From Hyphomicrobiales bacterium (GTDB taxonomy: Bacteria; Pseudomonadota; Alphaproteobacteria; Parvibaculales; Parvibaculaceae), in assembly GCA_016124805.1 (NCBI GenBank), contig WGND01000007.1:62001-126000 (forward strand): 64,000 nt of DNA. The letters are read 5' to 3'. Every line of letters begins with the position of its first letter. Position 1 is the stretch's first letter. Positions 57,987-64,000 of this stretch are shown piece by piece. The notes beneath the pieces are model-generated. The model had not been told where the DNA came from. It saw nothing but the letters and a program-made list of their open reading frames with translations, and made no database searches. The position numbers and the translations under genes are program-made.

Positions 57987-59690
57987 TCAGATGCGGGTCA
58001 CGACAACTTCGACGATGGGCTTCTTGCCCCATTCACGGCGCAAGGCGCCACGGACCGCGCGACGCAGCAGTTCCGCTACGGCATCGTCGTCGAAACGGCG
58101 CTTGAGCGGCAGCTTGTCGAGGGCGTCATCAAGCGCATCAAGGGCAATATCCTCAAACAGGTCACCGTCGGCATCTTCATCGGGCAGACCGATCAGGCGC
58201 GTCTGGGGGTCGCCCATGACCCTGCCCTCGCCATCCAGAACGACCGAAACGAAGACGGAGCCCGCGACGGCCAGCTGGCGGCGCGCGCGCACCGCGCCCT
58301 CGTCAGCATCGGTCAGGACATCGCCATCCAGATAAAGGCGACCTGAGGGCGCTTCGTCGATGATTTCGGCAGGCCCCGGTGCCAGACGAACCATCAGGCC
58401 ATTGCGGATGACAACCTGTTCGGGCACCTGCAACTCGCGAGCAAAATTGGCATGTTCGGCCAGATGCCGTGCCTCGCCATGCACGGGCACAGAAATGCGG
58501 GGACGAATCCACTGATACATCTGCGCCAATTCGTCCCGACACGGATGACCTGAAACATGGACGAAGTGATCCTTTTCGGTGATCACATGAATGCCGCGCT
58601 TGGCCAGAAGATTTTGCAGCTCGAAGATCGATGTTTCATTGCCCGGAATGATGCGCGAGGAAAAGATGACCGTGTCGTCTTCTTCCAGCACAATATTGGG
58701 ATGGGTGCCGGTGGCAATGCGGGCAAGCGCCGCGCGCGGTTCGCCCTGACTGCCGGTGCAGCAGAAGAGAACTTTCTCCGGCGGCAGATAGCCCGCATCA
58801 TGTTCCGTGAGGAAGGGCTGCAAGCCCTGCAGATAACCGGCGTCCCGGGCGGCAGAGGTGATGCGAAACATGGCACGGCCCGCGAGCACGACATGGCGGT
58901 CACAAGCCTCCGCAGCGCGGGCAATGCTTTCAAGGCGCGCGACATTGGACGCAAAGGTCGTGATGGCGACGCGGCCCGTCATGGGCTTGATGAGGTCGAT
59001 CAGGCTTGCAGCGACATCGGCTTCCGAGCCCGAGGTGCCGGGCGAAAAAACATTTGTGCTGTCGCAGACAATGGCGAGCACGCCCTCGTCGCCGATTTCT
59101 TCCAGCCGCTTCACATCCATGTCGTCACCGACAACGGGATCGGGGTCGATCTTCCAGTCACCCGTATGCATGACAAGGCCAAGCGGGGTGCGGATGGCGA
59201 GCGCATTGGGTTCGGCAATCGAATGGGTCAGGGTGACCAGCTCGATATTGAAGGGCCCCAGATCGAAGCGATGACCAAGCGGAATGATATGCATGGGCAC
59301 TTCATCCTCGATGCCGGCCTCCATCAGCTTGGCGCGCACAAGCGTTGCGGTGAAAGGCGTGGCATAGACCGGGCACCGGAAGCGCGGCCAGAGATGGGCG
59401 ACGGCGCCGATATGATCTTCATGGGCGTGGGTGAGCACGATGGCGAGCAAGTCGCGGCGGCGTTCGGCAATAAAGCCGGGGTCCGGCATGATGAGATCGA
59501 CGCCGGGTGTGCGATCATCGCCAAAGGTGACACCCAGATCGACCATGATCCATTTGCGATCCGTCTCGGGGCCATAGCCATAGAGATTGAGATTCATGCC
59601 AATCTCGCCTGACCCGCCCAAAGGCAGGAAGACAAGCTCGTCATTGGATGCGGGGGATGCGGGAAGGCCTGCGTGCTGAATGTCGGTCAT
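57987..59690 (-). CDS. rnj: Ribonuclease J
   Basis: Metallo-beta-lactamase ribonuclease with 5' exonuclease and endonuclease activity in RNA decay and rRNA maturation. The 567-aa protein has the metal motif VLTHAHEDHIGAV (His88, His90, Asp92, His93), a beta-CASP domain in the middle with the VHVSGHPCRDELAQM block, and a C-terminal domain. It lies between birA and mce. The coaX gene that often separates birA and rnj in related genomes is missing. Confidence 0.96.
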   Translation of the reverse strand: MTDIQHAGLPASPASNDELVFLPLGGSGEIGMNLNLYGYGPETDRKWIMVDLGVTFGDDRTPGVDLIMPDPGFIAERRRDLLAIVLTHAHEDHIGAVAHLWPRFRCPVYATPFTATLVRAKLMEAGIEDEVPMHIIPLGHRFDLGPFNIELVTLTHSIAEPNALAIRTPLGLVMHTGDWKIDPDPVVGDDMDVKRLEEIGDEGVLAIVCDSTNVFSPGTSGSEADVAASLIDLIKPMTGRVAITTFASNVARLESIARAAEACDRHVVLAGRAMFRITSAARDAGYLQGLQPFLTEHDAGYLPPEKVLFCCTGSQGEPRAALARIATGTHPNIVLEEDDTVIFSSRIIPGNETSIFELQNLLAKRGIHVITEKDHFVHVSGHPCRDELAQMYQWIRPRISVPVHGEARHLAEHANFARELQVPEQVVIRNGLMVRLAPGPAEIIDEAPSGRLYLDGDVLTDADEGAVRARRQLAVAGSVFVSVVLDGEGRVMGDPQTRLIGLPDEDADGDLFEDIALDALDDALDKLPLKRRFDDDAVAELLRRAVRGALRREWGKKPIVEVVVTRI

Positions 59691-59699
59691 GTGAGCAAC

Positions 59700-60476
59700 C
59701 TAGTGCGTCAGCCCCGGAAAGAACACATCTCCCGCTGTAATGTGTCGCAATTCCCCATCGGGCAGGCGCACATCCAGTGCGCCATCCGGTGAAAGCCCCT
59801 CAAAAACGCCGGTAAAGGCCTCATCGGACAGGCGCACCGTTATGGGTTCGCCGAGCCCGCGGGCACGCGCCAACCATGCCTCACGGATGGCGGCAAAGCC
59901 CTGCTGACCGCGCCAGATGGCCAGACAGCGGTCAAAAGACGCCGCCAGAGCCGTGAGCGCCTCGGCGGGTGTGACCTCGCCTGCCCCAAGGGCTGCGAGG
60001 GATGTGGCCGGATATTCCATGCCTTCGGGGTGCCAGGCGAGATTGATGCCCATGCCGATGGCCACCCATGCGACCTCGCTGCCCGCCGCGCCGGAACTTT
60101 CCAGCAGGATGCCAGACATTTTGCGACCGTCATGCAGCAGATCATTGGGCCATTTGAGCTTGAGGCCCGGCTTCAGATGTGGCGGCAGGAGGCTTTCGAC
60201 AGCCTGATGAATGGCAACAGCCGCCACGAATGAAAGTTCGGCGGCTTTGCGGGGACCGCATTTGGGGCGCAGAAAGAGCGTGCCCATGAAATTGCCACCT
60301 GGCGACTCCCAGGCGCGCCCGCGACGGCCCCGTCCTGCCGTCTGGCGTTCAGCCGTGATCCAGAACGGGCCTGCCTCATCGCTGTCGCCGAGGCGACGTG
60401 CCTCTTCGTTGGTGCTGTCGATTTCGACAAAGGCACGCAGGCCATAGCCATCAGGCAGATGCGGCTGGTCGGCCAT
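59700..60476 (-). CDS. birA: Biotin--[acetyl-CoA-carboxylase] ligase
   Basis: Activates biotin to biotinyl-AMP and attaches it to carrier proteins. The 258-aa protein is a class-I ligase without the DNA-binding domain, so it is not a repressor. The biotin/ATP site is in TAGRGRRGRAWESPGGN, with KWPNDLLHDGRKMSGILLE and the C-terminal SH3-like domain after it. It is 3 bp after nuoN and 9 bp before rnj. Confidence 0.96.
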   Translation of the reverse strand: MADQPHLPDGYGLRAFVEIDSTNEEARRLGDSDEAGPFWITAERQTAGRGRRGRAWESPGGNFMGTLFLRPKCGPRKAAELSFVAAVAIHQAVESLLPPHLKPGLKLKWPNDLLHDGRKMSGILLESSGAAGSEVAWVAIGMGINLAWHPEGMEYPATSLAALGAGEVTPAEALTALAASFDRCLAIWRGQQGFAAIREAWLARARGLGEPITVRLSDEAFTGVFEGLSPDGALDVRLPDGELRHITAGDVFFPGLTH

Positions 60477-60479
60477 CGC

Positions 60480-61931
60480 TCAGGGGGTCAATGCGGCGGC
60501 GGCATATTGGGCCGCCACAAGAAGCGGGGCCGGATAGATGAAGAAGAACATCGTGAAGATGCCTGAGACGGTAAGAATGGCATTGATCTCGCCGGGAACA
60601 GGTTTCACGAAAGCCTCAGCCGGTTCGTCAAAATACATGATCTTGACGATGCGCAGATAGTAGAAGGCGCCAACCACACTGGAGAGCACGCCGATGATGG
60701 CGAGCGGCCAGAGACCGGCTTGCACGGCGGCCATGAAGACATAGAACTTGCCGAAGAAACCCGCGAGCGGCGGCACCCCGGCCAGCGAGAACATGAGCAT
60801 GGCGAGCGCAAAGGCAATCATCGGCTGGTTACGCGAAAGGCCGGCGAGATCATCAATCGATTCAACCATACCTTCCTTGCGACGCATGAGCAGGATGCAG
60901 CAGAAGACGCCGGCATTCATGACGACATAGATGACGAGATAAATGAGGACGCCACGCACGCCTGTTTCGGTGCCGGCCGCCAGACCGACCATGGCAAAGC
61001 CCATATGCGCGATGGAGCTGTAGGCCATGAGGCGCTTGATATTGTTCTGGCCGATAGCGGCAAAGGCACCCAGCACCATGGAGGCAATCGCCACGAAGAC
61101 GACGATCTGCTGCCATTCGGCGAGCATGGTCGGGAATGCCGTGAACAGAATGCGGATGATAAGCGCCATGGCAGCCACCTTGGGCGCACCGGCAAAGAAA
61201 GCGGTGACCGGGGTGGGCGCGCCTTCATAGACGTCGGGCGTCCACATGTGGAAAGGCACGGCGGAAATCTTGAAGGCCAGGCCAGCCAGAATGAAGACCA
61301 GACCGAAGACAACACCGATGGGCGTTTCGCCATTTGCCAGAAGATTTGCAATCGGCTCAAAGGCCACCGTGCCGGTGAAGCCATAAACAAGCGACATGCC
61401 GTAAAGCAGCATGCCGGAGGAGAGCGCGCCGAGCACAAAATATTTAAGGCCCGCTTCGGAGGAGCGCGCATTGTCGCGATTGAAGGCGGCGATCACGTAA
61501 AGCGCAAGGCTCTGCAGCTCCAGACCGAGATAGACCGCCATCAGGCCATTGGCCGAGACCATCATGAACATGCCGAGCGTGGCGAGGATCATGAGCACCG
61601 GAAACTCGAAGCGCTCCATGCCCTCCTGCTTGATGAAGCTGTGCGACATCATCATGGCGGTGCCCGAGCCAAACAGGATGAGCAGCTTCATGAAGCGGGT
61701 AAAGGCATCGCTGACGAACATGCCGCCAAAGGTTTCAACACGACCGGCCTCATCACCCAGGATGACAAGCGCGGCGACGAGAAAAAGGATGATCGCGCCG
61801 ATGAGCACGATGCGGGTTTCATTCTCACGGCCATAGGCGCCGAACATCAGCAGCACGATCGCGCCGATACCGAGCAGGATTTCCGGCATGGCCGGTCCAA
61901 AGGCAGGAAGTGTGGTGATGACGTGTTCCAT
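60480..61931 (-). CDS. nuoN: NADH-quinone oxidoreductase subunit N
   Basis: Proton-pumping antiporter-like subunit of complex I. The 483-aa protein has 14 predicted helices with the conserved [38 protein letters not shown] region (helix 5 Glu and helix 7-8 Lys in [20 protein letters not shown]). It is the last nuo gene, followed by birA. Confidence 0.97.
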   Translation of the reverse strand: MEHVITTLPAFGPAMPEILLGIGAIVLLMFGAYGRENETRIVLIGAIILFLVAALVILGDEAGRVETFGGMFVSDAFTRFMKLLILFGSGTAMMMSHSFIKQEGMERFEFPVLMILATLGMFMMVSANGLMAVYLGLELQSLALYVIAAFNRDNARSSEAGLKYFVLGALSSGMLLYGMSLVYGFTGTVAFEPIANLLANGETPIGVVFGLVFILAGLAFKISAVPFHMWTPDVYEGAPTPVTAFFAGAPKVAAMALIIRILFTAFPTMLAEWQQIVVFVAIASMVLGAFAAIGQNNIKRLMAYSSIAHMGFAMVGLAAGTETGVRGVLIYLVIYVVMNAGVFCCILLMRRKEGMVESIDDLAGLSRNQPMIAFALAMLMFSLAGVPPLAGFFGKFYVFMAAVQAGLWPLAIIGVLSSVVGAFYYLRIVKIMYFDEPAEAFVKPVPGEINAILTVSGIFTMFFFIYPAPLLVAAQYAAAALTP

Positions 61932-61953
61932 GGAGCTACCTTACGCGTTCCTG

Positions 61954-63495
61954 CTATTGGCCGCTGAAGAGGGATGCCAGACGCATCAGCGCGCCGCCTC
62001 CGCTCATATTGGCGGCTTCGATGGCAGCGCTGTAATGCGTGACCAGATTGGCGATCGAAACCGATGTGATGTCGAAAATGGGCTTGGGATAGACGCCGAA
62101 CAGAATGGTGACGACCACCATGGGCGTGAGCGTGGCGGTTTCACGCCAGTTCAGGTCCAGAATGTTTTTCAGCGTGTCCTTTTCCAGCGGCCCGAAGGCG
62201 ATGCGGCGATAGAGATAAAGCGCATAGCCGGCCGAGAGAATGACACCGAGTGCCGCAAGGGCGGCGACATAGGTGTTGACCTCAAATGTGCCGATGATGG
62301 TCAGGAATTCACCGACAAAGCCGCTGGTGCCTGGCAGGCCGACATTGGCCATGGTGAAGATCAGCAGCATGACGGCATAGACCGGCATGCGGTTGACAAG
62401 GCCCCCGTAGGCCGCGATTTCGCGGGTGTGGATGCGATCGTAAATGACGCCCACGCAGAGGAAGAGCGCGCCCGACACCCAGCCATGGCTGAGCATCTGG
62501 AAAACAGCGCCCTGCACGCCCTGCTGTGTGGCGGCGAAAATGCCCATGGTCACGAAGCCCATATGGGCAACGGAGGAATAGGCAATGAGCTTTTTCATAT
62601 CCTCCTGCACCAGCGCGACAAGCGAGGTGTAGACGATGGCAATGACGCTGAGGGCAAAGACCAACGGTGCAAAATCAGCCGACGCGACAGGGAACATGGG
62701 CAGCGAGAAACGCAGGAAGCCATAGCCGCCCATCTTGAGCATGATACCGGCCAGAATGACGGAGCCTGCCGTCGGCGCTTCCACATGGGCATCGGGCAAC
62801 CAGGTATGGACCGGCCACATCGGCATCTTCACCGCGAAGGAGGCAAAGAAGGCAAGCCACAGCCAGGTCTGCATTTCCGGCGGGAACTGATGGGCAAGCA
62901 ATGTCGGAATATCCGTCGTGCCCGCTTCCCAATACATCGCCATGATGGCCAGCAGCATGAGTACGGAACCAGCGAAGGTGTAGAGGAAGAACTTGAACGA
63001 GGCATAGATGCGGCGCTTGCCACCCCAGACACCGATGATGAGGAACATCGGGATCAGGCCGCCTTCGAAGAAAAGATAGAAGAGCACGAGATCAAGCGCG
63101 CAGAAGACGCCGACCATCAGTGTCTCAAGCACGAGGAAGGCAATCATATATTCCTTCACGCGCACATTGACCGAGTCCCAGCTGGCCGCGATGCAGGCCG
63201 GCATAAGGAAGGTGGTGAGCACGACGAAGAGCACCGAGATGCCGTCGACCCCCATATGATAGGTGATGGCGCCACCCATCCAGTCGATCTTCTGGACAAA
63301 CTGGAAGTCGGCCGTTGTGGGATCAAACTTCCACAGCAGATAAAGCGACAGAATGAAGGTGATGCTGGTGGTCCAGAGTGCCACGCGGCGGGCATTGCGC
63401 GCCACTGTTTCGGTGTCGCCGCGCACCATGAAAATGAACAACGCCCCTGCCAGCGGCAGGAAGGTGATGAGCGAAAGAATGTTTCCGTCGGTCAT
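61954..63495 (-). CDS. nuoM: NADH-quinone oxidoreductase subunit M
   Basis: Second antiporter-like proton-pumping subunit of complex I. The 513-aa protein has about 14 helices with the key stretches [21 protein letters not shown] (Glu in helix 5) and [25 protein letters not shown] (Lys in helix 7). It overlaps the nuoL stop by one base and precedes nuoN by 22 bp. Confidence 0.97.
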   Translation of the reverse strand: MTDGNILSLITFLPLAGALFIFMVRGDTETVARNARRVALWTTSITFILSLYLLWKFDPTTADFQFVQKIDWMGGAITYHMGVDGISVLFVVLTTFLMPACIAASWDSVNVRVKEYMIAFLVLETLMVGVFCALDLVLFYLFFEGGLIPMFLIIGVWGGKRRIYASFKFFLYTFAGSVLMLLAIMAMYWEAGTTDIPTLLAHQFPPEMQTWLWLAFFASFAVKMPMWPVHTWLPDAHVEAPTAGSVILAGIMLKMGGYGFLRFSLPMFPVASADFAPLVFALSVIAIVYTSLVALVQEDMKKLIAYSSVAHMGFVTMGIFAATQQGVQGAVFQMLSHGWVSGALFLCVGVIYDRIHTREIAAYGGLVNRMPVYAVMLLIFTMANVGLPGTSGFVGEFLTIIGTFEVNTYVAALAALGVILSAGYALYLYRRIAFGPLEKDTLKNILDLNWRETATLTPMVVVTILFGVYPKPIFDITSVSIANLVTHYSAAIEAANMSGGGALMRLASLFSGQ

Positions 63496-64000
63496 CAGTG
63501 AACGCCCCCGAGCATGAAGTAAGTCGCCAGAGCCGCGACACCGAGCAACATCGCGAAGGCATAGTGATAAAGATAACCGCTTTGCAGGCGAACCACGCCG
63601 CGGGTGATGTCGAGCACGCGGGCAGAGATGCCATCAGGCCCCATGCCGTCAATGATGCGGCCATCACCCTGTTTCCAGAGCACGCGGCCAATCCAGAAAG
63701 CCGGGCGCACGAAGATGAAGTTGTAGATCTCGTCGAAATACCACTTGTTGAGCAGGAAGAGGTAAAGCGGTTCCTGCGTGCGCGCGAGTTCCCTGGGAAG
63801 ATCGGGACGCGAGATATAGAAGAGATAGGCCAGACCAAACCCAAGCGCCATGAGCAGTGTGGGCAGCGTGGCCGCCCATTCGGGCACTTCGTGCATGGCG
63901 TGCATGATGTGGTTTTCGGCGCCGCGATAGATCGCCTCAAGCCAGAAGGCTTCATGCAGATCGCCAATGAAGAAGCGCGCGAAAATGAGGCCGGCGAGCA
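63495..64000 (-). CDS. nuoL: NADH-quinone oxidoreductase subunit L, partial (C-terminal part)
   Basis: The frame is open to the right edge of the window, so the start is outside; about 168 C-terminal residues are seen. They include [21 protein letters not shown], then [36 protein letters not shown], characteristic of NuoL before its long lateral helix, and a terminal hydrophobic segment [20 protein letters not shown]. The stop overlaps the nuoM start by one base (TGATG). Confidence 0.95.
   Translation of the reverse strand, partial: LAGLIFARFFIGDLHEAFWLEAIYRGAENHIMHAMHEVPEWAATLPTLLMALGFGLAYLFYISRPDLPRELARTQEPLYLFLLNKWYFDEIYNFIFVRPAFWIGRVLWKQGDGRIIDGMGPDGISARVLDITRGVVRLQSGYLYHYAFAMLLGVAALATYFMLGGVH

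Noticed and set aside
60720-61967. Plus-strand open frame of 415 codons over nuoN
   Set aside because: Antisense of a membrane protein gene; extremely rich in His, Asp and Glu and without any domain.
61888-63501. Plus-strand open frame of 537 codons
   Set aside because: It is the exact antisense of nuoM; its His/Asp/Glu-rich, charge-heavy sequence is what the complement of a hydrophobic membrane protein gives. No motif or ribosome-binding site supports it.

Overview
The window is a stretch of core chromosome from an alphaproteobacterium. The evidence is the gene order and content: tpiA-ppiD-trpE, trpGDC-moaC-moeA-lexA-comEC-gltX-gltA, lpxB-lpxI-lpxA-fabZ-lpxD-ompH-bamA-rseP-dxr-cdsA-uppS-frr-pyrH-tsf-rpsB, dnaE-lolD-lolC-proS, and mce-rnj-birA-nuoN-nuoM-nuoL. 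LpxI (rather than LpxH), a ProS without the editing insertion, DUF1467 next to mce, RNase J and a GAAC-N7-GAAC SOS box all fit that class. Base composition looks like roughly 60% GC by eye. A Hyphomicrobiales- or Parvibaculales-like organism is plausible, but the order cannot be settled from the sequence alone.

Layout. 1-9.3 kb: a truncated PhyH-type dioxygenase, a PlsC-like acyltransferase, an orphan membrane histidine kinase, kdsA, pyrG, secG, an AraC regulator with a divergent DUF4386 membrane protein, and tpiA. 9.3-24.6 kb: ppiD and trpE; an inserted minus-strand pair (polysaccharide deacetylase, subtilisin-like autotransporter); trpGDC; an exported protein of unknown function; GNAT-moaC-moeA; a TetR-microprotein-desaturase cassette with two operators; and lexA. 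24.6-29.8 kb: comEC, gltX, gltA. 29.9-45 kb: one long minus-strand envelope and translation block, transcribed from rpsB towards lpxB, that covers lipid A assembly, outer-membrane biogenesis, phospholipid and isoprenoid precursors, and translation factors. 45-57 kb: dnaE; an inserted YeiH/LysR/45-aa microprotein cassette; lolDC; proS; and an unusual exported protein pair. 57-64 kb: DUF1467-mce-rnj-birA-nuoNML, truncated at the window end inside nuoL.

The housekeeping genes are tightly packed, with many 1-10 bp overlaps. The interesting material sits in the insertions that interrupt this backbone. These are an exported protein with a Cys/His pair suggestive of a papain-like or NlpC/P60-like fold and its small partner (54.6-56.8 kb); an orphan plus-strand terminator next to them that implies an unannotated transcript with a 44-codon ORF (56.99-57.17 kb); two membrane microproteins (65 aa at 22.7 kb, 45 aa at 48.8 kb); and paired palindromic operators upstream of the TetR gene. 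Several hairpins are placed so that they could control translation starts. No tRNA, rRNA, insertion sequence, prophage or CRISPR array was seen.
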